A DNA stretch of 6,335 nt from positions 1-6,335 of the forward strand of contig JALEUF010000057.1 in assembly GCA_022781015.1 (NCBI GenBank), read 5' to 3'. Each line of letters opens with the position of its first letter. The first letter of the stretch is position 1. The stretch is from Caryophanales bacterium. GTDB lineage: Bacteria > Bacillota_I > Bacilli_A > RFN20 > CAG-826. The position numbers were made by a program, and so were the translations under genes. The notes below the pieces were generated by a model. It had not been told where the DNA came from and searched no databases. It saw only the letters and a list, made by a program, of their open reading frames with translations. This document shows, piece by piece, positions 1 to 6,132 of the stretch.

Positions 1-1509
1 TGTAGCTTTATAATGATGCATATTGTCATAAGTATCATTTAGCATCATCTCGAAAGCGTCATATTGATGATGTTGGCCTCTAAATTCAACGCTTTTCGCA
101 TGAATTAGGTATAAAAGATCATATTCTTGCAAAATAGATGCAGCTATCCCATCCACAAATACATAATTGTTCTTGAACAATTCAATTAATTCATCCTTGC
201 TAAAATTACGAACATTTTGGCCATTTAGGAAGACCATCTGGTTATTGAATGATTTATCTTTGCTTACTTTATATGAATAACCTAGAGAAGAGAAATAACC
301 AACTATATCAAAATCCTTTGGAATTAGATTTAGGAAGCCTTGTTTATGGGTATGATAAACAGTATTCTCGTCAAATGGGAAAGTGATTCCCTTCATTTGG
401 GAAGGTAATAGATTCAATTCTTTTACTTTATTTAGATAAGGGGTTAGCTCTTTTATCCTTTCTCCATATCCAAATTCTTCCTGTACCCCATTCCCGCAAT
501 GGGCATAAATGTTATAAGTCATCCCAGATAATCCTAATGGAATCGCACTTTCTAATTGGAATGCAACAAACTTATTATCTTTTACAAAACTAGAGAAAGA
601 TGAATTCTCTAATTCAGGATAAATCAGGCAATCATCCCCAATAAAGGAACGGTTGACCATACTGATGCGGTTAAAATCAAAATAATATTTCTTTGACCCT
701 TCTTCTCTATAGGAAGGTAGATGTATTCTATCTATTTTAATTCCATCTGGACTTAGATCTTCATGCAATTTAGCCCAGTGTCTAGCTTCCATTGCATGTT
801 GAGAGGGCATCGAACTCATTAAGCCAACATGAGTAGATGGGTTAGCCCTTTTTACGGTTTCCTCAATTTCTTTTGCAAGTCCATCAATTGTTTCAAAAGA
901 AAAATCTAGCCATACTTTTCTTTCTATTGATGGGATTGCTTCTTCTAAATGCTTGACAAATTCTTCTCTAGTTTCTTCCTTTCCAAGACGTTTAGAGAAT
1001 TCTTTCATATGTAGAGAACAAAAGCAGCCACCCCAATCAAGAGGTGGATGGTTATGGAGACGGAAATCGTCTTCAATCCAAAGAACCTCAGGTTTTATTT
1101 CTTTTACACAATATTCGAGTTGATGTAGATAATATTTCTTCCAAGTTTCATCTAATGGGCAGGCAACTAATTGGGATTGTTTCCCATTACGGTCAACCAT
1201 AGTTACAAAGTTTTGACCTTCTTGAAGTTTCCTTCCTCTATCTAGATGCCCCATTTCCATCCAAGGATTTAAAGATATCGATACCCCCACTGCATTTAGT
1301 TGGGTTTTTGCTTCTTTCATTACCTTCATCCAGGGAGGTAATTCTTCATCTTTGATGTGGCCAACATTATGTTCTTCCCCATTAAAAATCAAAATGACAT
1401 TTTTAACCCCGTATTTCAGACAAAAATCCTTAATACTATCAATACGTTCCTGATAATATTCATCTGGATAAATCTGGGCCCTAAGGCAATGAAGGAATTC
1501 GCTTTCCAT
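1..1509 (-). CDS. TIM-barrel glycoside hydrolase-like protein with GH42-style amidotransferase-like domain, 3' end missing
   Basis: Read by eye as 503 uninterrupted codons from ATG at 1509 to the left edge, where the C-terminus is cut off. There is no signal peptide, so it is probably cytoplasmic. Residues 1-350 look like a (beta/alpha)8 sugar-hydrolase barrel. Beta-strand-like segments end in polar residues, for example NVILIFNGEE (37-46), VSISLNPWMEMGH (76-88) and VLWIEDDFRLHNH (142-154). These are followed by GCFCSLH (161-167), IYPELEN (296-302) and GMTYNIYAHCGNG (329-341). Residues ~395-503 resemble the class I amidotransferase-like (trimerisation) domain of GH42 beta-galactosidases: a GYFSSLGYSY strand/turn, then YVFVDGIAA, with no nucleophile Cys at the expected turn. 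The acidic cluster E146/D147/D148 and E299/E301 are candidate active-site residues, but this is a guess. It lies 94 bp after the membrane block and has its own candidate promoter. The enzyme class is fairly likely; family and substrate are unknown. Confidence 0.75.
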   Translation of the reverse strand, partial: MESEFLHCLRAQIYPDEYYQERIDSIKDFCLKYGVKNVILIFNGEEHNVGHIKDEELPPWMKVMKEAKTQLNAVGVSISLNPWMEMGHLDRGRKLQEGQNFVTMVDRNGKQSQLVACPLDETWKKYYLHQLEYCVKEIKPEVLWIEDDFRLHNHPPLDWGGCFCSLHMKEFSKRLGKEETREEFVKHLEEAIPSIERKVWLDFSFETIDGLAKEIEETVKRANPSTHVGLMSSMPSQHAMEARHWAKLHEDLSPDGIKIDRIHLPSYREEGSKKYYFDFNRISMVNRSFIGDDCLIYPELENSSFSSFVKDNKFVAFQLESAIPLGLSGMTYNIYAHCGNGVQEEFGYGERIKELTPYLNKVKELNLLPSQMKGITFPFDENTVYHTHKQGFLNLIPKDFDIVGYFSSLGYSYKVSKDKSFNNQMVFLNGQNVRNFSKDELIELFKNNYVFVDGIAASILQEYDLLYLIHAKSVEFRGQHHQYDAFEMMLNDTYDNMHHYKAT

Positions 1510-1518
1510 AAATTAGGT

Positions 1519-1524
1519 CCTCCT
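1519..1524 (-). promoter_or_regulatory. Shine-Dalgarno site AGGAGG fixing the start at 1509
   Basis: A perfect AGGAGG lies 9 bases upstream of ATG 1509-1507 on the minus strand. It is the strongest ribosome binding site in the window and decides the start of the glycosidase-like gene, giving the N-terminus MESEFLHCLR. Confidence 0.85.
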
Positions 1525-1546
1525 ATTTTTCTATTATCTTTCTTTT

Positions 1547-1565
1547 ACTATAACACGCGATTTAT
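1547..1565 (-). promoter_or_regulatory. Candidate extended -10 promoter with overlapping palindrome
   Basis: In the gap between 1604 and 1509 the minus strand reads TGTTATAGT (1555-1547). This is an extended -10 (TGn followed by TATAGT, 5 of 6 matches to TATAAT). No good -35 is present at 16-18 bp, which is common for extended -10 promoters. Predicted transcription would start near 1540, leaving a leader of about 30 nt with an AGGAGG site. A 16-bp imperfect palindrome (1550-1565, form ATAA-nn-CGCG-nn-TTAT, 12 of 16 symmetric) covers the -10 and could be a repressor operator of the CG-centred kind used by LacI-type proteins. Promoter and operator are inferred from sequence only. Confidence 0.45.
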
Positions 1566-1603
1566 TAACCTTGAGAAAGAAAGTAAAAAACTAGGAACTT
1601 TCC

Positions 1604-2233
1604 TTATTTCAAACTAATTTTTAAGAACGATAAGGCAAATTCCAATAAAAGATGGTTCCCATTTTTATCTACATCTTTATTATTCGTAGAATTATTTGAG
1701 ATAAACAAATATGTAGTCTCCTTAAAAAAGAAATATGAAGATATGTTCTTATTTTCATTAAATTCTTTATCTTCTTTATCAAATACTTTTATACCCCTAG
1801 CCTTGTCATTTGAATCGATATAAAAAGAATAAGAAGGATCTATTGCTTTGATTTTATTTTGAGTGTCTATATCTAAAGGCAATGAATAAGAAACATATTC
1901 TTTATGGCTAGAAATTACACTTTCGGGGAGTAAATATAAATCAGAAACACTAGACAAATATGAACTAGCCAACTGGTAATATTGAACATCATCTTGGCTA
2001 TAGTTAGTAGAATTAACCGCATGGATAATGTTATTTTCTACTGAAGAAAACATTTTCTCTTGGTAAGAATAATCTAAAACTTCTCCTGTAATGAATACAT
2101 CTAGTATCTCATTATCCTTTAGACGGTCCTTGCTTTGGAAAATGGAATATAGGCCAATAGATCCAACTAAAAATATACCAACTATTTTCCACCAGTCATA
2201 TTGGAGATATGAACGTAATAACCTATTTTTCAT
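1604..2233 (-). CDS. Single-helix membrane-anchored protein with extracytoplasmic domain, function unknown
   Basis: The protein has 209 residues. A short basic N-terminus (MKNRLLRSYLQYDWW) is followed by one hydrophobic helix at ~15-33, then a polar domain to the end. With positive charges before the helix and none of the features of a cleaved signal (no lipobox Cys, no clear AxA site), it is predicted to be anchored with residues 34-209 outside the cell. The domain is rich in Ser, Asn, Tyr and Asp and mixes beta and alpha character: NEILDVFITG near 41-50, YYQLASSYLSSV near 85-96, LYLLPES near 99-105, and TTYLFISNNSTN near 173-184. The YLxYDWWK start resembles small membrane proteins I recall near Bacillota carbohydrate ABC genes, but I cannot name a family. 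The start is supported by AGGAGA 6 bases upstream. It overlaps the preceding gene by 11 bp, so translational coupling is likely. It could be an accessory or ligand-sensing subunit of the ABC ATPase module; that is inference. Confidence 0.8.
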   Translation of the reverse strand: MKNRLLRSYLQYDWWKIVGIFLVGSIGLYSIFQSKDRLKDNEILDVFITGEVLDYSYQEKMFSSVENNIIHAVNSTNYSQDDVQYYQLASSYLSSVSDLYLLPESVISSHKEYVSYSLPLDIDTQNKIKAIDPSYSFYIDSNDKARGIKVFDKEDKEFNENKNISSYFFFKETTYLFISNNSTNNKDVDKNGNHLLLEFALSFLKISLK

Positions 2234-2708
2234 CGCTTATCTCCTTATAACCAACTAAATAATCATGACTAAAACAAAGAAGATATTTCTTCCCTTCGCT
2301 AAAAGAGATATTAGATTCATTTAGGACAAGGAAAGTATGTTCGTTGCCTTTTCCATCTATAAATATGTAGGAAGAAAAAGATAGCTTATTTGAATACACG
2401 TCATGGCTATTTTCTTTAAATATGAATATATCTTCTTCATTAGATTCCCTGATTTTAAGAAGTAATAGTTGTTTTGATTTTAAATATTCAAACTTAAAAA
2501 AGAAGAAATAATAAAAACCAAGGACACCTAATAAAAACAAAGCCAATGATAAGCCTAGATATAGCCACATCTTGTTTCTAGGATGAAGGAAGTAAATTAA
2601 TAAGAGTCCTGTTAAAGTAATCAAACCGATAGCAATACTTATATATAGATATATGGCCTTGCTCTTTTTGATTTTATAATCGTCTTCTTTAGGATAAAGA
2701 TAGTTCAT
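2223..2708 (-). CDS. Small two-helix membrane protein with beta-rich C-terminal domain, function unknown
   Basis: The protein has 161 residues and belongs to no family I recognise. A Lys-rich N-terminus is followed by two hydrophobic helices at ~19-41 and ~47-70, joined by a short basic turn (HPRNK). The remaining 90 residues are soluble and beta-strand-like, alternating hydrophobic and polar: EDIFIFKEN near 92-100, SSYIFIDGKG near 112-121, EHTFLVLNES near 123-132, KKYLLCFSHDYLVGYKEI near 140-157. A helical hairpin with a Lys-rich start predicts both termini in the cytoplasm, so the beta domain would be cytosolic and could touch the ABC ATPase. The ATG shares ATGA with the preceding gene's stop and has an AGGAGA site about 9 bases upstream. 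The 3' end overlaps the next gene by 11 bp. These overlaps argue that its product is made in step with the ATPase and YesL-like proteins. Confidence 0.8.
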   Translation of the reverse strand: MNYLYPKEDDYKIKKSKAIYLYISIAIGLITLTGLLLIYFLHPRNKMWLYLGLSLALFLLGVLGFYYFFFFKFEYLKSKQLLLLKIRESNEEDIFIFKENSHDVYSNKLSFSSYIFIDGKGNEHTFLVLNESNISFSEGKKYLLCFSHDYLVGYKEISDEK

Positions 2709-3535
2709 TTTAAAAATTCTCCTCTTAATCCTTTTAGATATAAATTTGGATAATATTCTTTGTTGGTATATTTATCAAATATAGATAAACAAACTTGATG
2801 CCAACCAGTAATTAAAATAGGGAAAATAAGTAAGAAAAGAGCAACGTAGCAAATAGCTTGTATCATAATTTGATCAATAAGCCCTAGACACATTACCCCA
2901 CATCCAAATATAAAGAAAAGCAACGTCATTAAAGGCTTTTTCAAACAATAGAAAAATGAGTTTTCGATTACTTTTATAAATGTATTCGTATAAAGCAAAG
3001 TTTGAGACAATCCCATCATCATTAAAGGAAGCAATAAAAGGATTAATCCAGAGATAATATAGACTACAATCGCATTATTTATTAAGAAAGAAACTAAATC
3101 ATTAAGGAAGAAACATAGCGAAAATAAAAACCAATAAATGGAAAATACTTTGATGTTTTGCTTTATTCCTTTTTTAAAATCATGCCAGAAATAAATCCCT
3201 TCTCCCCATGCCCATTGACGGATGATCCTTCCTATTCCTGCTAAAGCAACAAAAATAAAGAAAAAGGAAATTCCATAAAATAAATCAAATACCAATGTTG
3301 TTGTTTTGTAAAATGAAAGATATTCCACTTCTTCCATTGTTTTAGATGCAGGTAATAAAATTGCATAATATTTAACTAGGAAAGTTAACAAAAATGGTAA
3401 GGCAAAAAGAAGAATCACTAAGCCAGTTTGTAAAAACAAGAGGGGCCTGGTCTTAAAAAAATCCAAAAACTGCTTGCCTCTAGTTTCAGGCAAGTCATCT
3501 AATGAAAATTCTTTTTTAGCAGGTCTAAATTTCAT
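2705..3535 (-). CDS. YesL/DUF624-like polytopic membrane protein
   Basis: The protein has 276 residues with about six hydrophobic segments near 32-54, 79-105, 131-153, 155-182, 202-222 and 226-248. The stretch GIGRIIRQWAWGEGIYFW, then HDFKKGIKQN (101-127), matches my recollection of the DUF624/YesL pattern: an R-rich helix end, a GEG turn, then DF..G.K.N. The tail NKEYYPNLYLKGL (258-270) also fits YesL-like ends. YesL proteins often accompany carbohydrate ABC transporter and glycan-utilisation genes; their biochemical role is unsettled. This copy is longer than the usual ~200 residues because of an N-terminal cytoplasmic segment (1-30) and a loop at 55-78. I see no EAA loop of the kind that binds MalK-type ATPases in classical sugar permeases. 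The ATG overlaps the ATPase stop as ATGA and has a GAGGA site about 6 bases upstream, so the two are probably translationally coupled. Confidence 0.75.
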   Translation of the reverse strand: MKFRPAKKEFSLDDLPETRGKQFLDFFKTRPLLFLQTGLVILLFALPFLLTFLVKYYAILLPASKTMEEVEYLSFYKTTTLVFDLFYGISFFFIFVALAGIGRIIRQWAWGEGIYFWHDFKKGIKQNIKVFSIYWFLFSLCFFLNDLVSFLINNAIVVYIISGLILLLLPLMMMGLSQTLLYTNTFIKVIENSFFYCLKKPLMTLLFFIFGCGVMCLGLIDQIMIQAICYVALFLLIFPILITGWHQVCLSIFDKYTNKEYYPNLYLKGLRGEFLK

Positions 3536-4254
3536 TCGCTTTCCTCTTTATCAAATATATAGGCAATGTCTACTTCACCAAGTTCACTCGAAGGTTTTAC
3601 CCATTCTAGAGTTCCGTTTTCTATTAAATATATTTTAGAAGATATATAAATGGCTTCTTTTAGATTATGGGTTATATAAATTGCAGTGACTCCGTATGCC
3701 TCTAAAGCGTTTTTAATGGTCCTCAATACATCTTCTTTCTGAGGTCCGTCGACATTACTTAAAGGCTCATCCAATAAAATTAGTTCAGGTTTTTTTATTA
3801 AGGCTCTCCCTAAACATACTTTTTGGATTTGGCCGGTTGATAATTGCCTTGGTTTCCTTGTTAATAAATAGGAAATATTAAGGGTTTTAGCCATTTCATT
3901 AACTTTATCGGTGATAGTTTTAAAATCATCACGTTCTAACTTCAAAGGAAAAGCAAGATTATCAAATATAGTCATATGGGGGTAAAGGGCAAACTCTTGC
4001 TGAACGTAACCGATTTTACGTTCCTTCATGCTCATTTTTTCTATATCTTTCCCATCAGAAAGAATTAATCCATCATAAGAAAGTTGACTAGATAAAGCCC
4101 TAAGCAAGGTAGTTTTACCTCCTCCAGACTCCCCCATGATACAGCTAACTTTCTTATTCTCAAAAACGCAAGAAATATCCTTTAATGCAGGATATTGCTC
4201 GTTCTTTTTTCCTAAATAAGTTACTGAAAGATGCTTTAATTCTATTGTCGGCAT
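3532..4254 (-). CDS. ABC transporter ATP-binding protein, sugar-importer (MalK/MsmK-like) type without C-terminal regulatory domain
   Basis: This is a complete 240-residue nucleotide-binding domain. It has Walker A GESGGGKT (41-48), the Q-loop in GYVQQEFALYPHMT (82-95), an ABC signature LSTGQ (138-142, Thr in place of the first Gly of LSGGQ), Walker B LILLDEP (158-164), D-loop SNVD (166-169) and the H-loop His196 in YITHN. The YPHMTIFDNLAFPLKL segment after the Q-loop is typical of carbohydrate-import (CUT1) ATPases such as MalK and MsmK. Those are ~360 residues because of a C-terminal OB/TOBE regulatory domain, which is absent here. It should hydrolyse ATP as a dimer on the cytoplasmic face. 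Start choice: the only nearby AAGGA is 20 bases upstream, over the GH20 stop, so the ribosome site is weak, but no better in-frame start exists. There is a 22-bp gap from the GH20 gene and a 4-bp overlap with the YesL-like gene. The substrate is unknown, and no partner permease of classical type is present. Confidence 0.92.
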   Translation of the reverse strand: MPTIELKHLSVTYLGKKNEQYPALKDISCVFENKKVSCIMGESGGGKTTLLRALSSQLSYDGLILSDGKDIEKMSMKERKIGYVQQEFALYPHMTIFDNLAFPLKLERDDFKTITDKVNEMAKTLNISYLLTRKPRQLSTGQIQKVCLGRALIKKPELILLDEPLSNVDGPQKEDVLRTIKNALEAYGVTAIYITHNLKEAIYISSKIYLIENGTLEWVKPSSELGEVDIAYIFDKEESE

Positions 4255-4276
4255 GAATAAATAATAATATTTTTCC

Positions 4277-5884
4277 TTAAATATTGCTTGTAGAAATAAT
4301 CCACTTGTAATGGCTTACTAATAATCCTTCTTCTCTAGTTGGATCTAATTGGGTTTCTTCTAGCTCCTCAATTTTAGTAATCTCCCCTTCTACATATTTA
4401 AAGATCTTGTTTTTTGCATATATCAGTCTATTCTTCAATCCACCTAATCTAATATCCACAATTTCATATCCAAAAGGTTTATTTTCTTTCATCCACATAG
4501 ATTCGAATGAAGAATGAAATTTATCAACTTTTTCAATGCAAGAAGTATATAAAGGTAAGATTTTATTTAATTCTTCTTTGCCTTTTTTATAAGCTTCGTG
4601 AGTCTTAATTCCTAAGATGGATTTAATAGAAAGAAGATCTGCTAAATCGCTTGCTTCTATGAACAAATAACCATATGGGTCGTTTCTTTTTGCTGCTTCT
4701 AATAATTTTTTAGATATAGAAGAATAATCAATTGGATCTAATTCTAAAAAGGCTTTATCAAATAAACCCATAAGTGGATCTTGGAAAAGTAGGCATTTTG
4801 CTAATCCATCTGTATTTAATAATCTTTCATTATTTTTGTATGCGGTCGAACAAGCATCGAAAAGAAGGAAATCATCGAAGGATAAATTTAATTCTTCTTT
4901 GAATTTGTCTTTTATTATTTGATGGTCAAAGTTACCTTTAGCGAATTCTTTCGCGGCAAATAAAACTGGCAAGACCATAAATGGAGAAGTCTCTCTTCCA
5001 TCATCTCCCCATAAAGTTATTAGGTAGTTTGAAACTGGTGATTTCTTCATCGCCTTAAAAGAAATCTCAGTGCTTTCTAATGATTTTAAGTTTGTTGGGG
5101 TATATCCTTTCCAGCAACATGCCCCTCCTACAAACCAGACATCTCTATTGAAATTCTTAAAATAATCAAGGAAGAATTCGCAGTTTTCCTGTTCCCTAAC
5201 GCAGTAATCCCAATAAGCTGGTTCAACATTTTTTGGTAATTGAACATTCTGTGATTTAAGTTTTGCTACATCAGGTTTCTTATCCAAATAATGCCCATCG
5301 TTAACCATACGTACGAACATGTCGCCCCACATATGGCAGCTAAAACCATATTTCTCTGCGATTTTAGATACTTTATCCAAATGACGAATCATGATACTAG
5401 TTTGGTCTTCATAGCCGTTTTTTCTTAAGAAATTGCCTCTACCTAAGTTATAGGCTTCATCCATCCCGATGTTTAAATGTTTAGAAGAAAATGCCTCCCT
5501 AGCTGTAGCAATCATATCCTCGATAAATTCATATGTCTTTGGATCATCTACCATCAAGATATCATCAATATCTAGCATTGGGATGAAATCCTTTTGCTTT
5601 GATGGATTAGTAAAATGGGCCAAAGTTTGGATGCATGGAATTAATTCAATATTCTTGCTTAAGCAATATTGGTCTATTTCTTTTATTTCTTCAATAGAAT
5701 AAGCACCCCTCATATAGCCAAAATAAGGACGATCTTTAAGTTTATATATATCCTCGCTATAGAGTTCTAAAGTGTCGTAACCTAACCTTGCAATCAAATC
5801 GATAAAAGGGAATAGAGTTTCCTTTTTCATGACTCCATTCCTAGATACATCAAGCATCACGCCAAAATGTTTGAAACCATCCAT
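4277..5884 (-). CDS. Cytoplasmic GH20 beta-N-acetylhexosaminidase
   Basis: The protein has 535 residues. It is predicted to remove terminal beta-linked GlcNAc or GalNAc by the GH20 substrate-assisted mechanism, in which an Asp-Glu pair positions the N-acetyl group and donates the proton. The catalytic signature is visible as HLNIGMDEAYNLGRG (136-150), with D142 and E143 as the pair. Other barrel motifs fit the family: FGVMLDVSRNG (7-17), YDTLELYSED (36-45), IPCIQTLAHF (82-91), CHMWGDMF (183-190), YWDY (224-227) and ITLWGDDGRETS (289-300). After residue ~330 a mostly helical C-terminal region follows. There is no signal peptide or anchor, so it should act on glycans already imported. It resembles the compact cytosolic GH20 enzymes of Gram-positive gut and oral bacteria (GH20C-like), rather than secreted two-domain hexosaminidases; this comparison is from memory. 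The start has GAGG 8 bases upstream. It is the first gene after the terminator and repeat array, so it probably leads the operon. Confidence 0.92.
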   Translation of the reverse strand: MDGFKHFGVMLDVSRNGVMKKETLFPFIDLIARLGYDTLELYSEDIYKLKDRPYFGYMRGAYSIEEIKEIDQYCLSKNIELIPCIQTLAHFTNPSKQKDFIPMLDIDDILMVDDPKTYEFIEDMIATAREAFSSKHLNIGMDEAYNLGRGNFLRKNGYEDQTSIMIRHLDKVSKIAEKYGFSCHMWGDMFVRMVNDGHYLDKKPDVAKLKSQNVQLPKNVEPAYWDYCVREQENCEFFLDYFKNFNRDVWFVGGACCWKGYTPTNLKSLESTEISFKAMKKSPVSNYLITLWGDDGRETSPFMVLPVLFAAKEFAKGNFDHQIIKDKFKEELNLSFDDFLLFDACSTAYKNNERLLNTDGLAKCLLFQDPLMGLFDKAFLELDPIDYSSISKKLLEAAKRNDPYGYLFIEASDLADLLSIKSILGIKTHEAYKKGKEELNKILPLYTSCIEKVDKFHSSFESMWMKENKPFGYEIVDIRLGGLKNRLIYAKNKIFKYVEGEITKIEELEETQLDPTREEGLLVSHYKWIISTSNI

Positions 5885-5977
5885 ATGTATAACCTCAATG
5901 AAAGTATATCCAATCTAGAGAAAGAAAAAAGAACAACAAAAAGAAATGTAAAATGGTAGGACTAAATTTTAAAGAAA

Positions 5978-6005
5978 AAGATATCAAACTATAACTTTTT
6001 GTCAT
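5978..6005 (-). promoter_or_regulatory. Candidate promoter of the GH20-led operon
   Basis: The minus strand has ATGACA (6005-6000, 5 of 6 matches to TTGACA), a 16-bp spacer, then TATCTT (5983-5978, 4 of 6 matches to TATAAT) preceded by TGA (5986-5984), which makes an extended -10. Transcription would start near 5971, with a leader of about 87 nt. The -35 lies inside the promoter-proximal copy of the AATGACAA repeat, so whatever binds the repeats would meet RNA polymerase here. This is prediction from consensus only. Confidence 0.5.
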
Positions 6006-6065
6006 TCTTATATTTTTTTGTCATTCGTTGTCATTGTTTGTCATTCTTTGTCATTGTTTGTCATT
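5999..6065. repeat. Six direct repeats of TTGTCATT (AATGACAA on the minus strand), mostly at 10-bp steps
   Basis: The GTCATT core begins at 6001, 6020, 6030, 6040, 6050 and 6060, giving spacings of 19, 10, 10, 10 and 10 bases. Every copy is an exact GTCATT preceded by TT or GT-T context. The 4-base spacers of the tight part alternate (CGTT, GTTT, CTTT, GTTT), so part of it is also a 20-bp repeat. A 10-bp step places every copy on nearly the same face of the helix. The array lies between the terminator of the upstream gene and the GH20 promoter, with the last copy on the -35. The core resembles the TGTCA half-sites of OmpR/PhoB-type regulators, whose pho box repeats have an 11-bp step. It is a candidate multi-site binding region; a neutral slipped-strand repeat is the alternative. 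Confidence 0.85.
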
Positions 6066-6067
6066 TT

Positions 6068-6109
6068 AAAAAACTATAAAAGGCGATAGATCCATAGACC
6101 CACCGCCTT
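6068..6109 (-). terminator. Rho-independent terminator of the right-edge gene
   Basis: On the minus strand AAGGCG (6109-6104) pairs with CGCCTT (6085-6080). The inner bases GTGGGTC and GATCTAT also pair throughout if three G-U pairs are allowed, giving a 13-bp stem with a TATG loop (6096-6093). It is followed by TTT, ATAG and a run of six T (6073-6068). It begins 23 bp after the stop codon at 6133. The plus-strand reading lacks a T tail, so it works in the minus direction only and separates the right-edge gene from the GH20 operon. Confidence 0.88.
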
Positions 6110-6132
6110 AAATCATTTATCTTTACTTACAA

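Larger units (their letters stand above)
5885..6132. other. Intergenic control region of the GH20 operon
   Basis: This is the largest non-coding stretch (248 bp). In minus-strand order it holds the upstream gene's terminator, the six-copy AATGACAA array, a candidate extended -10 promoter, and a leader of about 87 nt that is T-rich (several TTTCTT/TTTTTT runs) and ends in GAGG before ATG 5884. I see no stable hairpin, tRNA-like fold or riboswitch core in the leader (5971-5885), and no open frame with a credible ribosome site. Confidence 0.7.

Noticed and set aside
1550..1565. CcpA catabolite-response (cre) site before the glycosidase-like gene
   Set aside because: The CG-centred sequence departs from the cre consensus at several fixed positions. 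It is kept only as a generic palindrome.
1576..1605. Possible hairpin (AAGGAAAGT with ACTTTCTTT on the minus strand, one G-U pair) after the stop at 1604
   Set aside because: The stem is AT-rich, the loop is 12 bases, and the T run lies in the loop instead of after the stem, so it does not look like an intrinsic terminator.
1357..1617. Plus-strand frame of 86 codons
   Set aside because: It lies mostly antisense to the glycosidase-like gene and its promoter, has no ribosome binding site, and its sequence is the low-complexity shadow expected in AT-rich DNA.
1802..1811. Extra TTGTCATT copy outside the array
   Set aside because: It is a single isolated copy within the coding frame of the anchored membrane protein and is expected by chance in AT-rich DNA.
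5469..5702. Plus-strand frame of 77 codons
   Set aside because: It is entirely antisense to the GH20 catalytic region, whose conserved motifs explain the sequence. It has no credible start signal.
5999..6065. CRISPR array or replication iterons
   Set aside because: The units are only 10 bp with 2-4 variable bases, far too short for CRISPR repeats and spacers. No replication initiator gene or origin context is present.
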